A stretch of 52,051 bases of DNA from Lentisphaeria bacterium (GTDB lineage: Bacteria > Verrucomicrobiota > Lentisphaeria > Oligosphaerales > Oligosphaeraceae). The translations under genes were made by a program, and so were the position numbers. The stretch lies in assembly GCA_016288215.1 (NCBI GenBank), contig JAEEYQ010000040.1:1-52051 (forward strand). The letters run 5' to 3'. Shown piece by piece: positions 8,600 through 16,858 of the stretch. The notes beneath the pieces were generated by a model. That model did no database searches and had not been told where the DNA came from. It saw nothing but the letters and a program-made list of their open reading frames with translations. The first letter of the stretch is position 1. Each line of letters starts with the position of its first letter.

Positions 8600-9861
8600 G
8601 GCTCAGTGTATAACTCCTTCAGCATCATCAACATAGCATGCAACTGATGTTGCACGACATCGATGCGCACCACCAATTGGTCGCGGGAGGCCACAATGCC
8701 CCCAAAGGATTTGGAGGCGGCCTTGGGCAGGTTCTTCAGATTGGGGTTGCAGTCCACGAAGGGGCCGCCCACCTGCAGGGTCATCAGCCGGGCCATGATG
8801 CGCTTTGTCACCGCTTCGCAGACCGCCATGGTCTCTGTGTCGCCCTTGAGCTTGGCGATGCGCCACGTGGCCATGAGGCCCTCCACCGCATAGCCCACAT
8901 TGCCGCCGCGGATCTCCAAGTGGTTGTCCTCCAGTTGCCACCAGGTCAGGGCCTTGGCCGCCAGCGCGGCCACGTCGCCGCAGGGTTCCCATCCGGCGGC
9001 GACGTATTCGTCGCAGGCCATGCAGCCCCATTGGTAGAAGCCCTTGGTGTCGTCAGTGTCGCCTTGATTGAGCCAAATGTCTGTCAGATAACGTTCTACG
9101 AGCCTTGGCAGGGAATCGTTGATTCGCTCCAGCAAATCGGTCCGTCCACAATAGCGGGCCGCTTTGCAGTAGGCCAGCAGGGTCTCGCCGTCATAATAGG
9201 GGCTGGCCTCGTTGTTGCGGACGCCGCTGGGGACGTTGTAGGAGCGGCACCAACTTCCGTCCGGAAGCTCCTGTGATTTCAGGAAGGCGAGATGGAGGTC
9301 CAGCTGCCGATTCAGCTTCTCCTTGGTGTCCGCCGGAAGTGTATCTGCCTGGCCCCGAAGGAATTCCACAATGGAGAGGCAGTATAGGGCGATGGTTCCC
9401 GTGGTGATGTTCTCCTCTCCGAAGGGACTGGAGCACTGCTCCCCTGTGGGCAGGATTCGGGTGGATTTGGCATAATAGTCCATGCCCAGCAGGAGGGCCC
9501 GTCGGGTGGGTTCGTTGAAGCGGTCGCGGTTCAGGCAGGACAAACCCCACAACGCTCCTGCCTGGCGGACCGAATTGTTGTCGTCGCTGGTGTTTCCCGT
9601 GACCAGATTCAGCAGATAGGTGAAACGTCCATCTTGCTTCTGCTGAGAGAGATAGTAGGCTCTGGCCGCCTCGATGCTCTGGATGAGGGCGGCGCGGGTG
9701 ATCTCGGGGTACTTCTCCAGTCGCTCCCAATGGCCCTTTTCGCCGAAGGGCGCCAGTTTCCGCTGCAGTGCCGCGATGTCAAAGGGGGCGCTGGCGGCGT
9801 CCTGTGCGCACGCGACGGCAATCGACAGAACGCAGAGGCAGATGATGGCGATGTGACGCAT
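8596..9861 (-). CDS. Secreted alpha/alpha-toroid protein, prenyltransferase/squalene-cyclase-like fold
   Basis: About 421 residues with a signal peptide (MRHIAIICLCVLSIAVAC, cleavage near AQD). The start at 9861 is chosen because AGGAACC lies at good spacing and the leader begins there; the open frame continues 13 codons further up. The body is helical with repeated patterns such as AYYLSQQKQDGRF, RQAGALWGLSCL and GGNVGYAVEGLMATW, as in alpha/alpha toroids of terpene-cyclase-like or glycan-lyase-like secreted proteins. No catalytic motif is recognised with confidence. It is first in the packed minus-strand series, overlapping the membrane protein by four bases, which suggests a paired role in handling an imported substrate. 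Confidence 0.65.
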   Translation of the reverse strand: MRHIAIICLCVLSIAVACAQDAASAPFDIAALQRKLAPFGEKGHWERLEKYPEITRAALIQSIEAARAYYLSQQKQDGRFTYLLNLVTGNTSDDNNSVRQAGALWGLSCLNRDRFNEPTRRALLLGMDYYAKSTRILPTGEQCSSPFGEENITTGTIALYCLSIVEFLRGQADTLPADTKEKLNRQLDLHLAFLKSQELPDGSWCRSYNVPSGVRNNEASPYYDGETLLAYCKAARYCGRTDLLERINDSLPRLVERYLTDIWLNQGDTDDTKGFYQWGCMACDEYVAAGWEPCGDVAALAAKALTWWQLEDNHLEIRGGNVGYAVEGLMATWRIAKLKGDTETMAVCEAVTKRIMARLMTLQVGGPFVDCNPNLKNLPKAASKSFGGIVASRDQLVVRIDVVQHQLHAMLMMLKELYTEP

Positions 9862-9985
9862 GGCAAGGTTCCTGTGATAGGGGACATGGTTGCATGACAA
9901 AAAAACATCCCCCTAATGTAATCTATGGACACGCAAAGGCAAAGGCGAAAGATGGAATATGACGGCGAACAGGCAGGAATTTGCT

Positions 9986-10037
9986 GTTAGAAATTAGGAA
10001 TTTGATAATTTCACTGGAGCTTCTAGAGCTAGCTAGG
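9986..10037. repeat. AATTAGG and TCTAG short-repeat run
   Basis: GTTAGAAATTAGGAATTTGATAA is followed by GGAGCTTCTAGAGCTAGCTAG. The order of the two sub-motifs matches 2746-2806, so both may descend from one composite element. The 9862-10117 gap otherwise holds only the pseudopilin terminator. Confidence 0.65.
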
Positions 10038-10038
10038 C

Positions 10039-10075
10039 AGAAAAAGAAGGGGCGCCGCGCAATGCCCGACGCCCA
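10039..10075 (-). terminator. Rho-independent terminator of pseudopilin 1
   Basis: Read on the minus strand, GGGCGTCG and CGCGGCGCCC can pair as a GC-rich, slightly imperfect stem, followed by CTTCTTTTTCT. It lies about 45 bp after the pseudopilin stop codon. Confidence 0.65.
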
Positions 10076-10117
10076 ATCCAGTGGAGATATTTGTCTATAT
10101 TGTTCTATATCAACATA

Positions 10118-10858
10118 TTACTTGATGTTGAACGCGGTGTTGTTCTCCGTGAGCAGGAAGATGCCGTCGTCCTGGGAGGCAAGATTCATCTTCTTGGCGG
10201 CATTCAGGATGTCGCCGCTGCCGCAGCTGGCCGCATGGCCGTCGAGGAAGGCCATGTTGGCGCGGTCGCCGTGGTTGAGGCGGAAGAGGTCGCCGCTCCA
10301 AGTGTTTCTGATGAACTGTGCGCCGGCCCACTGGAGGTTTGCATCCACATAGAAGCTGTCGCCATAGATGATGGTGGAGGAGGGATTCGTCATGTTCTGG
10401 GACAGAATCCATCTGGCGAAGATGGGATTCCATCCAACTTGCTTGACGACGTTGGAGTCCCATTCCGCTATGGTGACCTGGGCATAGGCCTGGTTCGGGG
10501 TGGAGATGATGTTCTCGAAGTCGTCGCACTTCGGGCAGGAGACGATATCGGAGTCCACCTCGATGTAGCCCAGAGACATCATGCAGATGGGCCACAGATA
10601 GTAGGCATTTCCATCCTGTTCGGCGGGAATGGTTTGGCCATTGATAGTCTTCGGATTCCACTGCCCCATGATGATGCGGCCGCGCCAGTCGTCCATGTAC
10701 AGGATGGTAGATTGCAAGACGCCACGCATGTTGGATGTGCAGTTGACGGTGATGGCTTTCTGCTTCGCCTTGGCCAGCGCGGGCAGCAGCATGCCGGCGA
10801 GGATGGCGATGATGGCGATGACGACCAGCAGTTCGATGAGGGTGAAGGCTTTTTTCAT
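10118..10858 (-). CDS. Type II secretion-like pseudopilin, H-x9-DG family (1)
   Basis: 246 residues from the ATG at 10858, preceded by GGAG at eight bases; the longer open frame upstream is ignored because the class III leader starts here. KKAFTLIE carries the prepilin peptidase cleavage and methylation site before a hydrophobic helix (residues ~5-30). The C-terminal [18 protein letters not shown] has the H-x9-DG spacing typical of the large pseudopilin families of Lentisphaerae, Planctomycetes and Verrucomicrobia. The central globular part has a CPKC pair. It has its own promoter and terminator, so it is a single-gene unit. Likely role: a minor or major subunit of a pseudopilus linked to secretion or surface glycan handling. 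Its paralogues are at 22575 and 37417. Confidence 0.9.
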   Translation of the reverse strand: MKKAFTLIELLVVIAIIAILAGMLLPALAKAKQKAITVNCTSNMRGVLQSTILYMDDWRGRIIMGQWNPKTINGQTIPAEQDGNAYYLWPICMMSLGYIEVDSDIVSCPKCDDFENIISTPNQAYAQVTIAEWDSNVVKQVGWNPIFARWILSQNMTNPSSTIIYGDSFYVDANLQWAGAQFIRNTWSGDLFRLNHGDRANMAFLDGHAASCGSGDILNAAKKMNLASQDDGIFLLTENNTAFNIK

Positions 10859-10887
10859 GATGAAAACTCCTAAGTGATTGCGTGTCA

Positions 10888-10919
10888 ATGTTTTACCCAA
10901 CCCGAATATTGCCTTCGGG
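10888..10919 (-). promoter_or_regulatory. Pseudopilin 5' leader motif (copy 1)
   Basis: On the minus-strand transcript CCCGAA-N7-TTCGGG forms a hairpin, followed directly by TTGGGTAAAAC. The same TTCGGG-N2-GGTA arrangement precedes the two other pseudopilin genes. Function unknown: an RNA element or a protein-binding site. Confidence 0.5.
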
Positions 10920-10965
10920 AGACCAAGAGGAAAACGCTCAATGACATGCGGTATCACTGTATACA

Positions 10966-10993
10966 ATTATAGCAAAGTTTTCAGCAAAAACAA
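10966..10993 (-). promoter_or_regulatory. Sigma-70-type promoter of pseudopilin 1
   Basis: On the minus strand, TTGTTT (10993-10988), a 16-bp spacer and a perfect TATAAT (10971-10966). The expected start near 10959 leaves a ~100-nt leader. Confidence 0.65.
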
Positions 10994-11050
10994 GAGGGGC
11001 ACGGCTTTTTTTCTTCTATTATCGCTTTTTTGGGAATCCCATAGCGATGA

Positions 11051-11095
11051 ACATGCCCCGCGTCCCATGCCCCGCGTCCCGCGAAAAGTGAAACA
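11051..11095. repeat. GTCYC-heptamer run with GCGAAAAGTGAAAC tail
   Basis: Degenerate seven-base steps (ATGCCCC GCGTCCC ATGCCCC GCGTCCC) are followed by GCGAAAAGTGAAAC. The same order recurs at 12046, 34271 and (inverted) 41465. The rest of the 10994-11177 gap is AT-rich with no gene seen. Confidence 0.7.
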
Positions 11096-11177
11096 GCAAG
11101 CAATACCAATCGCGGAGAAATTATGCAATCGTTAGTGTCTTTTGTGGACTTCTTCCAAATTGTTATAAGTTTTTTTC

Positions 11178-11594
11178 CTATTTTTCTGACTGGAGGAAGA
11201 AGACAAACTGAGCGGGAGTAACAACAAACGGCTTGTTGGGAAAATGGCGTGAGTTTCCTGTAACAAGCATGGAGTCGAAAACTTCACGTCCAGCCATGGT
11301 CACGGCATAGAAACAGCGGTCTTTAGGGTCGCTGACCTCTTGATATTGCTCTACATAAGTTGAAATATATAGTCCAGATGCTGTAATTCTTTGTAGGACA
11401 ACATCTACCAATTTAATAGGAAAGTGAAATTTCTCCCTTGCGAGCACATCACGATATTCGTTCACAATCTCTTCGCTTAACAAGGGAATGGTTTCTCCAA
11501 GAATGACAGACTGCAGAACCTGTCCTGGAATGGACTGCATGTTCAAAAGAGAAGAAACAAGGACATTGGTGTCTATGACGGCATAAATCATCAT
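11178..11594 (-). CDS. PIN-domain ribonuclease toxin
   Basis: A 138-residue protein of the PIN-family putative toxin type. The N-terminal YAVIDTNVLVSSLL carries the first metal-binding aspartate. LSEEIVNEYRDVL and DPKDRCFYAVTMAG supply further acidic residues, and DSMLVTGNSRHF is the usual C-terminal PIN signature. PIN toxins cleave RNA, often tRNA or mRNA. The ATG overlaps the antitoxin stop by four bases (ATGA), as expected for a coupled toxin-antitoxin operon. It is more AT-rich than the flanking housekeeping genes, which suggests acquisition. The RNA target cannot be predicted. Confidence 0.85.
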   Translation of the reverse strand: MMIYAVIDTNVLVSSLLNMQSIPGQVLQSVILGETIPLLSEEIVNEYRDVLAREKFHFPIKLVDVVLQRITASGLYISTYVEQYQEVSDPKDRCFYAVTMAGREVFDSMLVTGNSRHFPNKPFVVTPAQFVFFLQSEK

Positions 11595-11881
11595 TTGCCA
11601 TCCCTAGAAGCTCTGATTTCAGCATTTATCTCGTCAAGAGTCATTTGCGAATTGCCGTTTGCCTGCGAAATGTCGGAAAGTCTTCGCATGGCGGCAAGAG
11701 CTTCTTCAGAAGAGGGAGACGGTTTCAATTTTACAGGAAACGGGACTCCCTGTTCCTGAACAAGCTTGACAAGACTCATCCGCAGGTATGTTGACAAATC
11801 AAAGCCAAGTCTCGTGCACAGCTCGTTCGCCTGTTTTCGCAAGACATCATCAATCCGAAATTGAACAAGTGAGTTTGCCAT
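11591..11881 (-). CDS. RelB/DinJ-type antitoxin
   Basis: 96 residues. The N-terminal half (VQFRIDDVLRKQANELCTRLG, then DLSTYLRMSLVKLV) is a ribbon-helix-helix DNA-binding module of the RelB/DinJ family. The C-terminal tail (SQMTLDEINAEIRASR) is the usual toxin-neutralising segment. It is encoded directly before, and overlaps, the PIN toxin gene. RelB/DinJ proteins more often accompany RelE/YafQ toxins, so the pairing with PIN is worth noting. It probably represses its own operon; no operator could be assigned with confidence. Confidence 0.85.
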   Translation of the reverse strand: MANSLVQFRIDDVLRKQANELCTRLGFDLSTYLRMSLVKLVQEQGVPFPVKLKPSPSSEEALAAMRRLSDISQANGNSQMTLDEINAEIRASRDGK

Positions 11882-12009
11882 GAGGTTCTCCTAAATGCAA
11901 TATATTTCAGTTAAATGACAATATACTTCAATAAAATAATAAATGCAAGCATTTAAAAGACATAATAATGTTTTGCGCAATGCTCAGTTCCCCATGAGGG
12001 TGTTTATTA

Positions 12010-12039
12010 TCCACAGAACGCACAGAATATACAGAAGCG
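12010..12039. repeat. CCACAG-type short repeat (copy 1)
   Basis: TCCACAGAACGCACAGAAT followed by ATACAGAAG, matching the runs at 39611-39640 and 47293-47320 in order and spacing. Confidence 0.5.
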
Positions 12040-12045
12040 TTCCGC

Positions 12046-12090
12046 CATGTCCTACGTCCCACGTCCCATGTCCCACGTAATGCGAAACAG
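12046..12090. repeat. GTCCC-heptamer run with GCGAAACAG tail
   Basis: Steps ATGTCCT ACGTCCC ACGTCCC ATGTCCC ACGTAAT are followed by GCGAAACAG. It is related to the runs at 11051, 34271 and 41465. Confidence 0.65.
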
Positions 12091-12244
12091 TCCGTGTTGT
12101 CGTTTTCGGTTTGTGAATTCCTTATTATATTATAGTGGTATAGGAAAATATCAACACCACACGGACGCGACGCGGGCGGACGGCGGAAGACCGGCGGCCA
12201 TCCCGCGGTGGCCATTGAATGAACAGACAGGAAAGACAACAGCG

Positions 12245-13747
12245 ATGAGTGAAGAACAGAATGTGTCGGAAAGCTCCCAAGTCCCTGCGGAGGATCTTCG
12301 GTCCATGCGCATCAAAAAGGCGGAGAAGCTGATTCAGGACGGCGTCAACCCCTATGGCCATCGGGTCAATGGGCTGACCGCCTGCACGGACGTCAAGGCC
12401 GCCTATGCCAAATTGGCTGAGGGGGAGAGCCTCAAGGTTAAGGTCGCCGGCCGCATGACCGCCAAGCGGGTCATGGGCAAGTCCACCTTTGCCAAACTGA
12501 TTGACCAAGACGGCGCCATCCAAATCTATGTTCAGAAGAACGTGGTGGGCGACGAGCCCTACGCCGCCTTCAAAGCCCTGGACATCGGGGACATCCTTTC
12601 TGCTGAGGGAGAGGTATTTACGACGCACACAGGGGAGGTCAGCATCCGCGTGGAGGCCTTCGAGCTGCTCAGCAAGTCCCTGCGCCCCCTGCCGGAGAAA
12701 TGGCATGGCCTCTCCGACATGGAGCAGCGCTACCGTCAGCGCTATGTGGACTTGATCTGCAACGACGAAGTTCGACGCACGTTCCAGCTGCGGTCCCGCA
12801 TCGTTCAGGAAATTCGCAACTATTTGAATTCCAAAGGTTTCATGGAAGTGGAGACGCCCATGATGAGCGCCCTGGCCGGCGGAGCCGCCGCCGCCCCCTT
12901 CAAGACCTATTACAACGCGTTGGACTGCACCATGTACATGCGCATCGCCACGGAGCTTTATCTGAAGCGGCTGCTGGTCGGCGGCTTCGAGAAGGTCTTT
13001 GAAATCGGCCGGAACTTCCGCAACGAGGGCATGGACCGCCGCCACAATCCCGAATTCACCTCCATCGAGATCTACGAGGCCTATTCGGACTGCCGCGGCA
13101 TGATGGAGCTCATCGAGGACCTGATCTGCACCGTGGCGCAGAACCTCTTCGGCACCTTGGTCTTCAAGCGGGCGGATGGCGTGGAGATCAACCTGACCCG
13201 TCCATGGCGGGCGGTCCCCTACCATGACCTGATTCGCGAAAAGATGGGCGCCGACTGGATGGAGCTGGATTTGGACACCATGCGCGCCAAGGCCAGGGCG
13301 TTGGGCCTTGCCATCACCGACGCCATGGACGCGAAGGAAATCACCCACGAAATCTACGACAAGACCATTGAGCACACGCTGATTCAGCCCACCTTCGTCA
13401 CTCGGCTGCCTGCGTTTTTGGTGCCTCTGGCCAAATGCTGCCCTGACAATCCGGAGCTGGTGGACGTCTACGAGCTGGAGATCAACGGACAGGAGATCGC
13501 CCCCGGCTATTCGGAGCTGAACGACCCCATGGAGCAGCGGGCCCGCTTCAGCGAGCAGCTCATCGGCCGCGGCGACCTGGAAGGGGAAGTCAACCGCATT
13601 GACGAGGACTTCCTGACGGCGTTGGAATTTGGCATGCCTCCCGCCGGCGGCCTTGGCATGGGCATTGACCGGCTGGTCATGCTGCTCACTGGCGTGCCGT
13701 CCATTCGGGACGTCATTTTGTTCCCCCAGATGCGGCCCCAGGGCTGA
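12245..13747 (+). CDS. lysS: Lysyl-tRNA synthetase, class II
   Basis: 500 residues, the usual length for bacterial class II LysRS, which charges tRNA-Lys in the cytoplasm. The N-terminal OB fold (~70-170: VAGRMTAKRVMGKSTFAKL) binds the anticodon. Motif 2 is visible as FEIGRNFRNEGMDRRHNPEF and motif 3 as GGLGMGIDRLVMLL near the C-terminus, followed by SIRDVILFPQMRP. The open frame extends 66 codons further up, but that part looks noncoding and contains a repeat, so the ATG at 12245 (MSEEQN) is chosen, with AGGAAAG upstream. Monocistronic; it separates the toxin-antitoxin pair from the glycan operon. Confidence 0.96.
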   Translation: MSEEQNVSESSQVPAEDLRSMRIKKAEKLIQDGVNPYGHRVNGLTACTDVKAAYAKLAEGESLKVKVAGRMTAKRVMGKSTFAKLIDQDGAIQIYVQKNVVGDEPYAAFKALDIGDILSAEGEVFTTHTGEVSIRVEAFELLSKSLRPLPEKWHGLSDMEQRYRQRYVDLICNDEVRRTFQLRSRIVQEIRNYLNSKGFMEVETPMMSALAGGAAAAPFKTYYNALDCTMYMRIATELYLKRLLVGGFEKVFEIGRNFRNEGMDRRHNPEFTSIEIYEAYSDCRGMMELIEDLICTVAQNLFGTLVFKRADGVEINLTRPWRAVPYHDLIREKMGADWMELDLDTMRAKARALGLAITDAMDAKEITHEIYDKTIEHTLIQPTFVTRLPAFLVPLAKCCPDNPELVDVYELEINGQEIAPGYSELNDPMEQRARFSEQLIGRGDLEGEVNRIDEDFLTALEFGMPPAGGLGMGIDRLVMLLTGVPSIRDVILFPQMRPQG

Positions 13748-13930
13748 CCATTTCAGTCAACTCCACCGGCGGCTGGCTCAACTCCGGCTCCCAAACCCGG
13801 CGGAGCAACGCCATATGATTTCATAAGTTGTTTTAAATAAATAACTTATTCAATGTCAGAAACAAATGCGTGGGTGGGGAAATGCCTCCGTTTCAGAAAA
13901 TCACGTTTCACGGGAACCCAAGGAGATATC

Positions 13931-16792
13931 ATGCGCAAGACACTGTTCGGACTGATGATTGCATGTGCGGTCATGGCGGAGACGGTGCTGAAGCTGGAGA
14001 ATCCGGGCTTCGAGACGGAGGGGACGGGATGGTCGGGGAGCGGCAATTTCGTCAGCTACATCGCGGAAGCCGCCCATTCCGGGGAGCGGGGGCTGCATAT
14101 CGATGACACGTCTACTAAGGACGGATCGAGCGTCCACAGCGAACGGTTTCCCGTCCAGCCTGGCCGCTCCTATGCCATCCGCTTCTGGGGGCGGAGCCCC
14201 TCCGGAGAGTGTATCACAGGAGTCTACATGCGCTTCTTCAACGCCAACGGCAATCTGATTCCCTATTCCCCTTCGAAGAAGGAGAATCTGCTAAGCATCG
14301 GAAGCAGGGAGTGGATTCTGCACATGCTGATGGGAAAGGCTCCGGAAGGCGCCGCCACGATGGACGTGTGGATCCATTCCTACGCCGGCAGCGAAGGCCA
14401 GACGGATCTGGATGATTTCAGCATCTCCGAAGTGACCGATGACGAGGCGAAGAAGCTGAAGGGCTCCCTGCGGTCGTGGCGTCTCGAAAAGCGCATTGAC
14501 GAAATCGCGCAGATGCTGCCGGACGAGCCGCGCGGCTGTGGCCCCACTGGCGCCGACAGGGCGAAATGGGCTCCGCTGATGGAGACGTCGAATGCGCCCA
14601 GCTATATTGCCGATGCGGAGCGTCAGCTAACGGAGGAACCCGTCTTTTTAGATGATGAAATCTATCTTGAATACACCAGAACAGGCGTGAGACGGTCCTA
14701 TGAGGCGCTTCTTCGGCGGCGCTCAAGCCGGCTCGAGAATTTCGTCTATGCGGAGCTTCTCGAGTGGAAAGGGCGCTTCCTGCCCGCCATCGAGGCGGAC
14801 ATGGAGCGGATCTTCAACGAGAAGAGCTGGACGCTTCCCGCCCATGACGGCAATCTGACATGCTTCCGGCAGGAGGTCTTCCACGGCGACCTGGTGGCGA
14901 CGGAGCTGGCCGCCAAGCTGGCGCAGTTTGACTGGTTGCTGGGGGACAGGCTTTCGCCAAACATCCGATGGCGGCTCCGCGAAGAGTGCCTGAAGCGGGT
15001 CATCGACCCCTATCGGGAGGACATCCGCAGCGACGAGATGCGCAACGGCCACTGGTGGATTAAGACCACGAACAACTGGAACGCGGTCTGCACCTCCAAC
15101 ATGGTCCGCGCCTGCATGATCCTGCTGGAGGACAAACGGGAGCGGGCGGAGATCCTCGCGGCCATGGAAATCTCCAACAGGATATTCCTCAAGGGATTCA
15201 CGTCGGATGGCTTCTGCTCCGAAGGCGTCGGCTACTGGAACTACGGCTTCGGCCATTTCACCACCATGGCGGAGACGGTCCTGGATGTGACCGGCGGCAA
15301 GCTGAACATCTACGACGGCGCGGAGAACATCGAGGCCATCTGCGCCTATGCGCGCGACATCCAGATCGACGACGGCATCTGCCCCGCCTTCGCGGACTGC
15401 GACGTGAAGGCCCGCCCGTCGTCGCAGACACTGACGCTCATCCAGCGGCATTTCCCCCAGACGCTTCTCTGCCGCATGCCTTCAATGACCAAACTCGGCT
15501 CCTATGAGGAAATCGCATTGATGCTGTTCACCGACGAGACTCCCTTCGCCGCAAAGGCCCCCGAGAAACCCACTTTCCCGCCACGCAGCCTCTTCAGCGA
15601 CGCAGGCATCTACATTGGCCGCAGCTTCGACGATGAGGCGAAGCGTCTCGGCGTGGCCTTCAAGGCGGGGCACAACGCGGAACAGCACAACCACAACGAC
15701 GTGGGCTCCTACGTGGTCGCCTTCAACAAAAACTTCTATGTTGTCGACCCGGGCAGCGAAATCTACACACGGCGCACCTTCTCCGCGCAGCGCTACGAGA
15801 GCCAGATGCTGAATTCCTTCGGCCATTCGGTGCCTGTGGTGGCCGGCCAGCTGCAGCAGACAGGCCGCGAGGCAAGTGGCCGTTTCGTGAAGACGGATTT
15901 CACGGACGGGATGGACACGATTGTCTGCGACATGACAAAGGCGTATGCCCAGGTCAAGGAGCTCAGGAACCTGCTCCGCACAATCCGCTTCGACCGCGCG
16001 AAGAAAAGGCTCAGCGTCCGCGACGAGGTGGAATTCACGTCACCGCAGGATTTTGCGACGGCGGTCATCACCTATCAGACGATACGTCAGATTGACGAAA
16101 GGAACCTGGCCATCTACAACGGCGACGGCGGCGTACGGGTCGCCGTCTCCTCCGAAGGCGGAGAGACGGCGGTCGACATCGGTGAAGTCGTCAACGAGAA
16201 CTCGAAGAATCCGAAACGCATCGGCATCGCCATGACACAGCCCGTCCTCAAGGGGGCCATCACCGTGGAGATCGACATCCTTCCCGAAAGCTTCGAGCGG
16301 ATCGGCTTCTATCAGGCGCCTGACGAGGCGGATTTCAAGCCGCAGACCGAGCGGGCCATCATGGTGGAGGCCGAGAGCTTCAGCACGCAGGAGGGGGGCG
16401 AGGTCATCGTCATGGACAAGGTGGACGCCAGCGGGCAGGCCTTCAAGATGTGGGACAACAAGGGACACAGGCTCGGATGGAACGTGGATGTCCCGCAGGA
16501 TGGTGTCTATGCGATTCAGTTGCGCATGGCCAACGGCAACATCTATAACGAGGGCCTGCGCAATGTCGCCGTGGACGGTGCCCTGCTCCATCCGGCCGAG
16601 ACTCCTCTCCGTCTCCCCATCACCTCCGGCTGGGCCAATGACAAGGCCGAAGACTGGCGAGTCGTCTGGCTTGCCAAGGACGGCAAGGCCATCCTAACGC
16701 CCCTCGCAAAGGGACGGCATGTCCTCACCATGGAAAACGCCGACGGCCACGGAATCGTCCTCGACTGGATTCGCCTTGTACCGGTTAAATAG
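13931..16792 (+). CDS. Secreted heparinase II/III-like polysaccharide lyase with carbohydrate-binding domains
   Basis: 953 residues from the ATG at 13931, which follows AAGGAGATATC at ideal spacing; the 26 codons upstream are not needed. Order: signal peptide (1-16); a CBM4/9-like jelly roll (~20-165: LENPGFETEGTGW, SYAIRFWGRSP); an alpha/alpha toroid (~200-540: NGHWWIKTTNNWNAVC, EGVGYWNYGFGHF); and a heparinase II/III beta-sandwich starting GHNAEQHNHNDVGSYVVAF (~578-600), with DPGSEIYTRRTFSAQRY as the conserved downstream part. The C-terminus (~811-953: VEAESFSTQEGG to LDWIRLV) looks like another carbohydrate-binding domain. It probably cleaves uronic-acid-containing polysaccharide by beta-elimination. 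First gene of a three-gene operon. Confidence 0.85.
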   Translation: MRKTLFGLMIACAVMAETVLKLENPGFETEGTGWSGSGNFVSYIAEAAHSGERGLHIDDTSTKDGSSVHSERFPVQPGRSYAIRFWGRSPSGECITGVYMRFFNANGNLIPYSPSKKENLLSIGSREWILHMLMGKAPEGAATMDVWIHSYAGSEGQTDLDDFSISEVTDDEAKKLKGSLRSWRLEKRIDEIAQMLPDEPRGCGPTGADRAKWAPLMETSNAPSYIADAERQLTEEPVFLDDEIYLEYTRTGVRRSYEALLRRRSSRLENFVYAELLEWKGRFLPAIEADMERIFNEKSWTLPAHDGNLTCFRQEVFHGDLVATELAAKLAQFDWLLGDRLSPNIRWRLREECLKRVIDPYREDIRSDEMRNGHWWIKTTNNWNAVCTSNMVRACMILLEDKRERAEILAAMEISNRIFLKGFTSDGFCSEGVGYWNYGFGHFTTMAETVLDVTGGKLNIYDGAENIEAICAYARDIQIDDGICPAFADCDVKARPSSQTLTLIQRHFPQTLLCRMPSMTKLGSYEEIALMLFTDETPFAAKAPEKPTFPPRSLFSDAGIYIGRSFDDEAKRLGVAFKAGHNAEQHNHNDVGSYVVAFNKNFYVVDPGSEIYTRRTFSAQRYESQMLNSFGHSVPVVAGQLQQTGREASGRFVKTDFTDGMDTIVCDMTKAYAQVKELRNLLRTIRFDRAKKRLSVRDEVEFTSPQDFATAVITYQTIRQIDERNLAIYNGDGGVRVAVSSEGGETAVDIGEVVNENSKNPKRIGIAMTQPVLKGAITVEIDILPESFERIGFYQAPDEADFKPQTERAIMVEAESFSTQEGGEVIVMDKVDASGQAFKMWDNKGHRLGWNVDVPQDGVYAIQLRMANGNIYNEGLRNVAVDGALLHPAETPLRLPITSGWANDKAEDWRVVWLAKDGKAILTPLAKGRHVLTMENADGHGIVLDWIRLVPVK

Positions 16793-16858
16793 ATTTAACC
16801 AATTGAATATCAATCAATTATGACTATAATGCCTTTTAGGTGCAGAAAGATGGACGCA

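Larger units (their letters stand above)
11882..12244. other. Intergenic region upstream of lysS with two short repeats
   Basis: A 363-bp gap between the divergent antitoxin and lysS genes. It holds a CCACAG-type repeat (12010-12039), a GTCCC-heptamer run ending in ATGCGAAACAG (12046-12090) and an AT-rich stretch around 12118-12136 (TTATTATATTATAG) that probably contains the lysS promoter. No convincing small gene is seen. Confidence 0.6.
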
